Shown piece by piece: positions 1 through 5,553 of a stretch of DNA of 6,398 nt (positions are counted from its first letter, which is position 1; each line of letters opens with the position of its first letter). Source of the stretch: Rugosibacter sp. Lineage in GTDB: Bacteria > Pseudomonadota > Gammaproteobacteria > Burkholderiales > Rhodocyclaceae. The notes beneath the pieces are model-generated. The model was not told the origin of the DNA and did not search any database. It saw only the letters and a list, made by a program, of their open reading frames with translations. The stretch is taken from positions 1 to 6,398 of the forward strand of contig JAUSQB010000422.1 in the NCBI GenBank assembly GCA_030652715.1, read 5' to 3'. The translations under genes and the position numbers were made by a program.

Positions 1-840
1 TGGAACAGCGGCATGTTCCTGTTCCGCGCGGATCGCTATTTGCAAACTCTGAACCGCCTGGCACCCGACATCGTAGAACCCGCGCGCAACGCAGTTGATC
101 GCGCGCGCCTCGATCTGGATTTTGTGCGCTTGGATAGCGAAGCCTTTGCCGCCTGTCGCGCCGACTCGATTGACTACGCGCTGATGGAAAAAACCGATGA
201 TGGCATTGTCATTCCACTCTCTGCCGGGTGGAATGACATTGGCGCGTGGGACACGCTATGCCGTAGCGCCAGCGCCGACTTTAACGGCAACACCTGCACC
301 GGCGACGTGATCGCCCATGATTGCAGCAACAATCTCATCCGCGCCGAATCGCGACTGGTCACAACGATTGGCCTCACCGACATGGTGGTGATCGAAACGG
401 CCGATGCCGTGCTCATCGCCCCGAAAAACCGCACCCAGGAAGTCAAACAGATCGTCGAGCAATTGCAGAGAGAAGGCCGCACGGAAAGCGATTTGCATAC
501 GCACGTCCACCGCCCCTGGGGCAGCTATCAAGGCATCGTGCAAGGCGAGCGTTATCAGGTCAAGCGCATCATTGTCAAACCCGGCAAGCAGCTCTCGCTG
601 CAAAAACACCACCACCGCGCCGAGCATTGGGTTGTGGTCAAAGGCACAGCCCAGGTTACCCGTGGCGAAGACATCTTGTTGCTTGCGGAAAACGAATCCA
701 CCTACATTCCGCTAGGCGTCGTGCATCGCCTGGAAAACCTGGGCAAGATTGATCTGGAAATGATCGAAGTACAATCCGGCGGCTATCTGGGCGAAGACGA
801 TATCGTGCGGCTGGAAGACACCTACGGGCGAGTTTCCTAG
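1..840 (+). CDS. manC: Mannose-1-phosphate guanylyltransferase / mannose-6-phosphate isomerase, C-terminal part (5' end outside window)
   Basis: The reading frame is open from base 1 (W-N-S-G-M-F-L-F-R) to TAG at 838-840, giving 279 residues of a protein that is usually about 470-480 residues long. The start and the N-terminal nucleotide-binding loop lie upstream of the window. Seen here: the end of the nucleotidyltransferase domain (SGWNDIGAW, near 226-249), then the type II phosphomannose isomerase cupin. The cupin begins at RPWG (511-522) and includes QKHHHRAEHW (601-630, metal-ligand histidines and glutamate) and PLGVVHRLEN (709-738), which fits the second cupin motif PxGxxHxxxN. Family knowledge: the isomerase interconverts fructose-6-P and mannose-6-P, and the transferase makes GDP-mannose from mannose-1-P and GTP, in the cytoplasm. 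All cupin residues are present, so the domain should be active. Its place next to PEP-CTERM genes suggests a supply of GDP-mannose for exopolysaccharide. Homologues are also named algA, cpsB or xanB; the role is certain, the symbol less so. Confidence 0.95.
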   Translation, partial: WNSGMFLFRADRYLQTLNRLAPDIVEPARNAVDRARLDLDFVRLDSEAFAACRADSIDYALMEKTDDGIVIPLSAGWNDIGAWDTLCRSASADFNGNTCTGDVIAHDCSNNLIRAESRLVTTIGLTDMVVIETADAVLIAPKNRTQEVKQIVEQLQREGRTESDLHTHVHRPWGSYQGIVQGERYQVKRIIVKPGKQLSLQKHHHRAEHWVVVKGTAQVTRGEDILLLAENESTYIPLGVVHRLENLGKIDLEMIEVQSGGYLGEDDIVRLEDTYGRVS

Positions 841-1177
841 CCACCGCGTAACACTGCCCCAACCTGAAAGCTGTCGCGACGGTGCAAGCCCCGAAGCAAA
901 AATTCAGTAGAAATCGTAAGCCATACTGCTGGACGAAGAGTGATCTTGCGCAGGATAGCGGGCGCATAAACCTGGGTGCCTCACTCACCGGATAAAACCA
1001 ATCGCCATCAATCTGACGGGAATAAATCTATAGAGAAACCTTGGTTTGTGCATCGGTTGAATGTCGAAAATTTTTACAGTCTCGTTTTGAAAGTTTCCAA
1101 ACGAATTACTATTGATCATATTTTTATCAATTAACCCATTGAAATCAAATAGAGTTTTACCTTTAACCCCCCTTATT
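841..1177. other. Non-coding stretch between manC and the sigma-54 promoter
   Basis: No convincing gene is seen on either strand. A minus-strand frame over 656-988 is a shadow of manC with no domain or ribosome site. There is no hairpin followed by a T-run after manC. The first half (841-1020) is of ordinary composition; from about 1020 it becomes strongly AT-rich. It holds two dyads that may be protein-binding sites for the downstream promoter (listed separately) and a short AAACC/GGTTT dyad at 1036-1047. A faint likeness of 870-890 to part of a c-di-GMP-I riboswitch was considered and not accepted. Confidence 0.6.
1062..1104 (+). promoter_or_regulatory. Candidate upstream activating sites for the sigma-54 promoter
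   Basis: Two dyads lie 75-117 bp upstream of the -24 element, the usual distance for enhancer-binding proteins. The first, 1062-1078, reads TGTCGAAAATTTTTACA and is symmetric at TGT..AAA.TTT..ACA (12 of 17 positions). The second has arms TCGTTTTG (1082-1089) and CCAAACGA (1097-1104), 7 of 8 paired, with a 7-base spacer. Symmetry and position are seen in the sequence. That a PrsR-like regulator binds here is inference, because I do not know a verified consensus for it. Confidence 0.35.
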
Positions 1178-1194
1178 TGGCATGGTTAATGCTT
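1178..1194 (+). promoter_or_regulatory. Sigma-54 promoter of PEP-CTERM gene A
   Basis: TGGCATG (1178-1184), four bases, then ATGCT (1189-1193). The invariant GG (1179-1180) and GC (1191-1192) are exactly ten bases apart, as required for RpoN. The match to the consensus TGGCACG-N4-TTGCW is close. Transcription would start near 1204, giving a leader of about 60 nt before the ATG at 1264. RpoN promoters need an activator. Sigma-54 with PrsK/PrsR is known to drive PEP-CTERM genes in some betaproteobacteria. A nearly identical promoter precedes the second PEP-CTERM gene in this window. Confidence 0.85.
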
Positions 1195-1263
1195 GATTAA
1201 TGATGGAAATCATGTCCTTTCCCAATTTTATCTCTTCGCTTTTTCCAACCAAACGGAGGAATC

Positions 1264-2016
1264 ATGTCAAAACTCACTAATCTCGCTATTGCGCTGGCTC
1301 TGGGCACAAGCATTACCACCGCCTCAGCAACGCCCGTTGAAGTGTTTTATACCGACTTTAATAGCGCACTTCCAACTGAAATTTCGCCGGGCACAGCCAG
1401 CCTGACGGGTGTGCAAGGGTACGCTGGTCTTGGCCCTGTGGGCAATCAATTTTCCGGCAATTTCCTGCGCAGTGCAACGGGTAATACCGTCACGCTCACG
1501 TTGAACGGCCTGCCCACTCACGACACCATCAGTCTTTCTTTCTTGTTCGCCGCCATCGACTCACTCGATGGTACCGGCACGTTTCCGGCGGGCGACTTCT
1601 TCAAGATCGTTTTTGACGGTGCAACGCTGTTCAGCGAATCATTTGCCAATGCACTACCGACCCAGATCCAGAGCTATTCCCCACCTGCGGGAGTTGAACT
1701 CGCACGCCACGTTGACCTTGGATTCAGAGGCCCAGGCAGCTACTACACCGACAGCGCCTACAATTTTGGCGCTGACCCGCGTTTTGCCAACTTTGCGCAT
1801 ACAAGCTCCTCAGCCATCATCGAATTCTTCATTTTCGGCGAGGGAAACCAGAGTCTGGACGACGAGTCCTGGGCAATGGATAATTTGCGGGTAAGCGTTA
1901 CAACCCGAGGAAACGAAGTACCGGAACCGGCTTCGCTAGCGTTGCTGGGCATCGGACTAGCAGGTCTCGGCGTAAGCCGTCGCCGCAAGAACCTGCCTGT
2001 ACCCACGCCCGTCTGA
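1264..2016 (+). CDS. PEP-CTERM sorting-domain surface protein A
   Basis: A 250-residue exported protein. The start is fixed by GGAGG at 1255-1259, four bases before ATG. Residues 1-22 form a signal peptide (MSKLTNLAIALALG..., cleavage after A20-S21-A22). Residues 23-212 are rich in short beta strands and contain FxxAIDSLDGTGTF and, near the end, ESWAMDNLRV (201-210). The W-x-x-D-N pattern is common in extracellular jelly-roll or lectin-like folds; no enzyme motif is seen. The sorting signal is VPEP at 219-222, a hydrophobic Gly/Leu helix, then SRRRK. Family knowledge: such proteins are exported by Sec, cut at PEP by an exosortase and sent to the outer surface or the polysaccharide matrix. An eight-residue tail (NLPVPTPV) follows the arginines, a little longer than usual. 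Expression is probably RpoN-dependent (promoter at 1178-1194). Ligand unknown; a structural or carbohydrate-binding matrix role is inference. Confidence 0.92.
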   Translation: MSKLTNLAIALALGTSITTASATPVEVFYTDFNSALPTEISPGTASLTGVQGYAGLGPVGNQFSGNFLRSATGNTVTLTLNGLPTHDTISLSFLFAAIDSLDGTGTFPAGDFFKIVFDGATLFSESFANALPTQIQSYSPPAGVELARHVDLGFRGPGSYYTDSAYNFGADPRFANFAHTSSSAIIEFFIFGEGNQSLDDESWAMDNLRVSVTTRGNEVPEPASLALLGIGLAGLGVSRRRKNLPVPTPV

Positions 2017-2107
2017 AAGCGTAACAAGAAATTGGGAAAGGGGCGTGGCGGAAACAGTAGTTACCCCACACCCCCCACGAGCTTGCCTCGCCCCGACCAT
2101 TCCCTGT

Positions 2108-2176
2108 GCTAAATGGTGCTAAATGGTGCTAAATGTGCTGCTAAATGGGGTTGCTAAATGGGGTTGCTAAATGGGG
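2108..2176. repeat. Degenerate tandem array of GCTAAATG units abutting a REP-like motif
   Basis: GCTAAATG occurs six times, starting at 2108, 2118, 2128, 2140, 2153 and 2166. The steps are 10, 10, 12, 13 and 13 bases. The first three form a 10-base unit TGCTAAATGG; the last three form a 13-base unit close to TTGCTAAATGGGG. The final unit continues directly into TGGGGTCAGACACGATT. Each 13-base unit thus ends in the first bases of the REP-like motif, as if the junction between host DNA and motif had been copied repeatedly. It lies between the stop of PEP-CTERM gene A and the stop of the convergent small gene. Confidence 0.9.
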
Positions 2177-2188
2177 TCAGACACGATT
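2172..2188 (+). repeat. Solo REP-like motif, same sequence as the RAYT ends
   Basis: TGGGGTCAGACACGATT is identical over all 17 bases to the motif at 5595-5611. Its first 16 bases are identical to the inverted copy at 6380-6395. With the three preceding bases (AAA) it matches the right-hand copy over 19 bases. No transposase gene is attached, so this looks like a non-autonomous REP copy mobilised by a RAYT. Its last base is part of the TAA stop (2188-2190, minus strand) of the neighbouring small gene. The inner GTC-A-GAC can form only a tiny hairpin. Confidence 0.85.
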
Positions 2189-2388
2189 TAACCCTTGCCT
2201 TCAATCAGCATCAAATAGCACAGACAGGCAAACACCATCAAGGCAATTCCACCCAGCAGCAGGGTGCCAGCCTGAAACCCGCCTAACCAGAAGTGTCCTT
2301 GCAAGCGCAGAATTCCTGAGGTAGCACTGAGCAGTACCCCTGCCACCGCCGCTAACCGGCCCAACCACCGCAAGATCATCGATTCCAT
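2188..2388 (-). CDS. Small two-helix membrane protein, function unknown
   Basis: I do not recognise a named family. The start chosen is the ATG at 2388-2386 because AAGGAGG (2400-2394 on the minus strand) lies five bases upstream. A longer reading of the frame, with start at 2508, would pass through this ribosome site and overlap the beta-helix gene more. The product has 66 residues (MESMILRWLGRLAAVAG...LMLIEGKG) with two hydrophobic segments, about 11-29 and 35-62, joined by RLQGHFWLGGFQ. An inner-membrane protein is likely. The start codon overlaps that of the divergent beta-helix gene, and the TAA stop (2190-2188) overlaps a REP-like motif. It could share a promoter region with the beta-helix gene, but no clear promoter is visible. 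Real gene: fairly sure, because of the strong ribosome site and coherent membrane topology. Confidence 0.7.
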   Translation of the reverse strand: MESMILRWLGRLAAVAGVLLSATSGILRLQGHFWLGGFQAGTLLLGGIALMVFACLCYLMLIEGKG

Positions 2389-3808
2389 GACTGCCTCCTT
2401 GTTATTTGAAAAAAACCCTGTCCAATCTACACCAAAAAAAGTCGGCGCTGGTACAACGGCGAGGTTGATCACTGCATGCGCGTTGTTTGCCCTCCTCGCA
2501 TTGTTCACGACCTTAGTCGTAGCTCAAAAAATAGCGGATGACACTTTGCCCGAGACAGCACCTTATCTTGGCGAAATCCGTCGCGCGCCGAATGGGGAGC
2601 TGATTGTCGTCCCTGCCCCACCTGCCTCGCAATCAACGTCCGACGCATCCAATGCATCTGTCGGCGGCAAAACAACAGAAACAACAGGCCGCATCATTAG
2701 CGTCGGCCCCACTGCCCGCATCCATTCCATCGCAACAGCGGCAGCCCTGGCGCGCAATGGCGACACGATAGAAATTGCCGCCGGCGACTACCCGCAGGAT
2801 GTTGCCGTTTGGACTCAGGACAATCTGACGATTCGCGGCATCAGTGACAAAAGCAGTGGCCGCGTGCGCCTTTTGGCCAACGGTGCCAGTGCCGAACAAA
2901 AAGCCATCTGGGTTGTGCGTGGCAGAAAAATCACCATCGAAAATATCGAGTTTTCCGGCGCCCGCGTGCCGGATAAAAATGGCGCAGGCATCCGCTTTGA
3001 AGAAGGCGATTTAACCATCCGCCACTGCCGCTTTCTGGACAACGAAAACGGCCTGCTTAGCAGCGGCAATCCCGACGCCACATTGACTATCGAAAACAGC
3101 GAATTCGGCCATAATGGCGCGGGGGACGGTTACAGCCACAACTTATACGTTGGCGCGATAAAAAAATTAATCGTCACCGGCAGCTATTTCCACCACGCCA
3201 ACGTAGGCCACTTGCTCAAAAGCCGTGCGCGTGAAAACCACATTCTCTACAACCGGCTGACGGACGAAACCGGTGGCCGCGCCAGCTACGAGATGGAATT
3301 TCCCAATGGGGGCATGGCCTATGTGATCGGTAACATCATCGAGCAAAGCACGACTACGGAAAATCCGACGTTGATTTCGTTTGGTGCCGAGGGCTACAAA
3401 GCACCAAAGAATGCGCTTTACCTCATCAACAATACGCTGGTGGACCATCGGCCCGAAGGCGGAATGTTCCTGGCCGTGAAACCCGGTGCCAGTACTGTCA
3501 CCGCTTACAACAATCTGCTGCTAGGCAAACGGCTGCTGAACACCGGCATTGACGGACTCTTCGTCAATAACCCGAACGTGAATGCGCGCAGTTTTGTTCT
3601 ATCCGACCGGCATGATTACCGCGTCATCAAAGACAGCGGCCTGGAGCGCACCTATGTTTCGCCACCCATCATCAAGGAAGCCGACGGCCTAACCCTCGCC
3701 CCGCAGCGGGAATATGTTCACCCTGCCGCAACCCGGCGGCTGACTGGAACCCCGACCTTGCCAGGGGCGCGGCAGACGATGCAACCCGACACATTCAACC
3801 CAAAATAA
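2387..3808 (+). CDS. Membrane-anchored right-handed parallel beta-helix protein
   Basis: A 473-residue protein. Residues 1-26 are hydrophilic with several Lys; 27-46 form one hydrophobic segment, a signal anchor or uncleaved signal peptide. Residues 76-100 are a Pro/Ser/Thr-rich linker. From about 101 to 420 the sequence is a right-handed beta-helix: repeated short strands with Asn/Gly turns (NLTIRGI, KITIENIEFSG, DLTIRHCRFLDN, ATLTIENSEFGHN, LYLINNTLVDH). Conserved-looking clusters are DGYSHNLYVG (His251) and GHLLKSRARENHILYNRL (H275, K278, R280). The His/Lys/Arg cluster could form an active site as in polysaccharide lyases and epimerases of this fold, but that is inference. The C-terminal 50 residues are Pro/Thr-rich. 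Start: ATG 2387 has no Shine-Dalgarno, yet later TTG codons (2399, 2465) have none or would remove the charged N-terminus, so 2387 is kept with doubt. With manC and the PEP-CTERM genes nearby, a role in exopolysaccharide binding or processing in the periplasm is plausible. Confidence 0.85.
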   Translation: MTASLLFEKNPVQSTPKKVGAGTTARLITACALFALLALFTTLVVAQKIADDTLPETAPYLGEIRRAPNGELIVVPAPPASQSTSDASNASVGGKTTETTGRIISVGPTARIHSIATAAALARNGDTIEIAAGDYPQDVAVWTQDNLTIRGISDKSSGRVRLLANGASAEQKAIWVVRGRKITIENIEFSGARVPDKNGAGIRFEEGDLTIRHCRFLDNENGLLSSGNPDATLTIENSEFGHNGAGDGYSHNLYVGAIKKLIVTGSYFHHANVGHLLKSRARENHILYNRLTDETGGRASYEMEFPNGGMAYVIGNIIEQSTTTENPTLISFGAEGYKAPKNALYLINNTLVDHRPEGGMFLAVKPGASTVTAYNNLLLGKRLLNTGIDGLFVNNPNVNARSFVLSDRHDYRVIKDSGLERTYVSPPIIKEADGLTLAPQREYVHPAATRRLTGTPTLPGARQTMQPDTFNPK

Positions 3809-3867
3809 CAGGGCAATCGCCGATCGCGGCCAGGTCATCGTAGTCTTACTTATATATACATAAAGAC

Positions 3868-3899
3868 CTGTTAACAGTGCTACTATAAGCATGTTTATA
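3868..3899 (+). promoter_or_regulatory. Candidate promoter and operator of the toxin-antitoxin pair
   Basis: Two palindromes sit just upstream of the antitoxin: CTGTTAACAG (3868-3877, perfect) and TATAAGCATGTTTATA (3884-3899, 14 of 16 symmetric). Their centres are 19 bp apart, about two helical turns. TATAAG (3884-3889) is a possible -10 box inside the second palindrome; no good -35 is seen. Phd/YefM antitoxins repress their own operon by binding such palindromes, more tightly when in complex with toxin, so these are likely operator sites. Confidence 0.5.
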
Positions 3900-3917
3900 A
3901 AGTCATGGAGGCCAATC

Positions 3918-4166
3918 ATGGCAAACCTTATTCTCGCGGAAACCACCGCAAGCGTTTCCGAACTGAAGAAGAACCCGATGGGCACTGTCGCCGCTGGCGA
4001 GGGTTTCCCGGTTGCGATCCTCAATCGGAACGAGCCGGCTTTTTACTGCGTGCCGGCAAAAGCCTATGAGGCTCTGATGGATAAACTCGAAGACATCGAA
4101 CTCAACGCAATCGCCGATGCCCGCCGAGATCAACCCGTTATCAAAGTCCAGCTTGATGACCTTTGA
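3918..4166 (+). CDS. Phd/YefM-family antitoxin (StbD-like)
   Basis: An 82-residue protein beginning MANLILAETTASVSELKKNP. The start at 3918 is chosen over an in-frame ATG at 3891 because GGAGG (3907-3911) is six bases upstream, and because the family usually starts here. Residues 1-55 carry the Phd/YefM DNA-binding fold with the typical pattern SVSELKKNPMGTV...GFPVAILNRNEPAFYCVPAKAYEAL. The acidic C-terminal part (about 56-82, EDIELNAIADARRDQP...) would wrap around and neutralise the toxin. It overlaps the toxin gene by 11 bases, so the two are translationally coupled, antitoxin first, and should be co-transcribed. It probably represses its own promoter through the palindromes at 3868-3899. 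The pairing of a Phd/YefM antitoxin with a RelE toxin is known from StbDE-type modules. Confidence 0.9.
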   Translation: MANLILAETTASVSELKKNPMGTVAAGEGFPVAILNRNEPAFYCVPAKAYEALMDKLEDIELNAIADARRDQPVIKVQLDDL

Positions 4167-4437
4167 ACTTGGGTTTCTCGATGAAGCCCTGAAAGAGTGG
4201 CGCAAGCTGGATAGCAACACGCGCGAACAATTCAAAAAGAAATTGGCCGAACGCTTGGCAAACCCGCATATTCCGTCAGCACGGCTATCCGGCCATAAAG
4301 ACCGCTACAAAATCAAACTGCGCAATGTCGGCTACCGCCTGGTCTATGAAGTCCGCGACAAAGCACTAATCGTCGTTATCGTTGCTGTCGGCAAGCGCGA
4401 GCGGAACGCCGTCTATAAAGCAGCTGCAAGGCGCTAA
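4156..4437 (+). CDS. relE: RelE-family mRNA interferase toxin
   Basis: A 93-residue protein. ATG 4156 is chosen because it overlaps the end of the antitoxin (4166) and gives the family's usual N-terminus (MTFELGFLDEALKEWRKLD); an ATG at 4117 would add 13 residues inside the antitoxin gene. The sequence aligns with E. coli RelE almost without gaps. The residues known to matter in RelE for ribosome-bound mRNA cleavage appear at the same numbers: K52, K54, R61, R81 and Y87 (YKIKL, GYRLVY, VGKRERNAVY). The toxin should therefore be catalytically competent. Family knowledge: RelE cuts mRNA in the ribosomal A site and arrests translation when the labile antitoxin is degraded. The symbol reflects the toxin family; the antitoxin partner is Phd/YefM rather than RelB, so stbE would be an equally fair name. 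Both genes are intact. Confidence 0.93.
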   Translation: MTFELGFLDEALKEWRKLDSNTREQFKKKLAERLANPHIPSARLSGHKDRYKIKLRNVGYRLVYEVRDKALIVVIVAVGKRERNAVYKAAARR

Positions 4438-4544
4438 ACAGAATCAATCGGCTGCTCCTGATGGGGGCCACCTCGCGGATATGCAAAAGCAGCCCGAATG
4501 ACACCCTGATGTGCGGTATACCATCGCTTCATGGCGCAAGGCAA

Positions 4545-4572
4545 AACTGGATTCGGATCCTCTTTTCCAGTT
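4545..4572 (-). terminator. Weak terminator-like hairpin after PEP-CTERM gene B
   Basis: Arms AACTGGA (4545-4551) and TCCAGTT (4566-4572) are perfectly complementary over 7 bp, with a 14-base loop. Read on the minus strand the stem ends in a run of only four T. It lies about 110 bases past the minus-strand stop at 4685 and 108 bases past the plus-strand relE stop. The run is short and the loop long, so this is a weak candidate. Nothing else of note was seen in the 247-base convergent gap 4438-4684. Confidence 0.25.
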
Positions 4573-4684
4573 CGGGCGATCGCGTAAGCAGCGCATAAAC
4601 AGGAAGCGCAGATAGGGACGACACGGTAAATATAAATATAGAAGCGCGTCGCCTCTGTTTACCTTTGCCCCTATGGATTCTGCT

Positions 4685-5407
4685 TCACACTGCTTTGCCC
4701 TTGCGCCGTAATACGCCAAGACCCAGCAGACCCAGCCCGAGCAAGACAAGCGTTCCTGGCTCAGGAACTGCCTGGCGTTCGCTATTAGAGGGGGGTGTCT
4801 GGTTACCGCAGAACAGGCCACAGTTCGTATCACCAGCAAACAATTGTGGCGGTTCTGGTATGAACAAGGCTGGGGCACTCTCTAGCGGCTCTTCGATAAA
4901 CCGATCTACAGGTTCAATGTTTTGTGGTTGCGGCTCACCGTCATTGAGCAGTACCGTCTCAGGCAAACCCGGCGAGCCAACACTTCCCGGCACAGACCTT
5001 TGACCGACTCTCAATCCCGGAACGCCTGTTTGGCCTGTCGGAATCGCGACGCCGGTCGTATCGCCATTCTCGTCATTGCTGAACAGCGACCCTTGAGAAT
5101 TTGAAAATCTTCCACTGCCGGAATATTGGTCGGTATCTACAGCGAAAATCAACTCGCTGTTATCGTGATCCCTATCGAAAAAATCCAAACTTTCACCCAC
5201 ACCATCGCTTGCGCCCATGGCGTTTCCTGATTTATCACTATTATTAGTGTCAGCTATAGGCACACCCAAATCTGGCAAATGATGATCGGACAACGATTTG
5301 GGCATCTGTTTCAGCCAAGCTGTACCCATAGCACCCGTAGCCAAAGCACAAGCTAGCGCCACCAGCAACTTGGCCTTTCGATTTTTTCGTTGTCCTATTT
5401 TTTTCAC
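4685..5407 (-). CDS. PEP-CTERM sorting-domain surface protein B
   Basis: A 240-residue protein if it starts at GTG 5407-5405, which has AGGAGG (5418-5413) five bases upstream. An ATG at 5452 would add 15 residues and place the ribosome site inside the gene. The N-terminus is strongly basic (VKKIGQRKNRKAK), followed by a hydrophobic segment (about 14-28), i.e. a signal peptide. The middle (30-195) is low in complexity, acidic and rich in Asp, Ser, Gly and Pro, with no recognisable domain; it looks flexible or disordered. A CGLFC motif (Cys196, Cys200) sits shortly before the sorting signal VPEP (214-217), which continues as a Gly/Leu helix and ends LRRKGKAV. It would be processed by the same exosortase as protein A. 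Its sigma-54 promoter (5472-5487) nearly matches that of gene A. Function unknown; a cell-surface or matrix role is inferred from the sorting signal only. Confidence 0.9.
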   Translation of the reverse strand: MKKIGQRKNRKAKLLVALACALATGAMGTAWLKQMPKSLSDHHLPDLGVPIADTNNSDKSGNAMGASDGVGESLDFFDRDHDNSELIFAVDTDQYSGSGRFSNSQGSLFSNDENGDTTGVAIPTGQTGVPGLRVGQRSVPGSVGSPGLPETVLLNDGEPQPQNIEPVDRFIEEPLESAPALFIPEPPQLFAGDTNCGLFCGNQTPPSNSERQAVPEPGTLVLLGLGLLGLGVLRRKGKAV

Positions 5408-5471
5408 CACTGCCTCCTGTGCTATCGAAAAGAAATTGTTTGAGCCATGCATCAGCCCTCAATAGCAATAA

Positions 5472-5487
5472 AGCAATGTTCATGCCA
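5472..5487 (-). promoter_or_regulatory. Sigma-54 promoter of PEP-CTERM gene B
   Basis: On the minus strand, TGGCATG (5487-5481), AACA, TTGCT (5476-5472). The GG (5486-5485) and GC (5474-5473) are separated by exactly ten bases. The -24 half is identical to that of gene A, and the -12 half differs in one of five bases. The start of transcription would be near 5461, giving a leader of about 54 nt, again close to gene A. The match fits RpoN-dependent, activator-controlled expression. Confidence 0.87.
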
Positions 5488-5553
5488 TATTTAATTATCC
5501 AAATAATTCATGTAGTTAAAATAAAATTTAAATCAATCCATCCATGCAAAGTT

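Noticed and set aside
862..895. Faint likeness to a c-di-GMP-I (GEMM) riboswitch: AACCTGAAAGC, a GACGGTGCAAGCC segment, and ATAGCGGGCG further on.
   Set aside because: The conserved ACGCAAAGCC core is not intact, the receptor stem cannot be drawn convincingly, and the segment lies some 300 bases upstream of the sigma-54 start, so it would not be in the leader of the PEP-CTERM mRNA. A covariance search with the Rfam c-di-GMP-I model would settle it; a clear hit would reverse this.
2040..2093. GGGGCG and CGCCCC as a possible terminator stem after PEP-CTERM gene A.
   Set aside because: The loop is about 40 bases and there is no T-run, so it does not look like a rho-independent terminator.
2108..2176. 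Could the GCTAAATG array be a CRISPR or an iteron-type origin?
   Set aside because: There are no unique spacers of constant length, so not a CRISPR. Iterons would need a nearby rep gene and even spacing, and neither is present.
2358..2371. GG-N10-GC spacing upstream of the beta-helix gene, a possible third sigma-54 promoter.
   Set aside because: The surrounding bases (CGGCCCA, CCGCA) match the consensus poorly, and transcription would begin only a few bases before the ATG. Likely a chance match in GC-rich coding DNA of the opposite strand.
4444..4878. Minus-strand open frame of 144 codons overlapping the end of PEP-CTERM gene B.
   Set aside because: No ribosome site or domain, cysteine- and arginine-rich composition typical of an out-of-frame reading, and it runs through the coding region of gene B.
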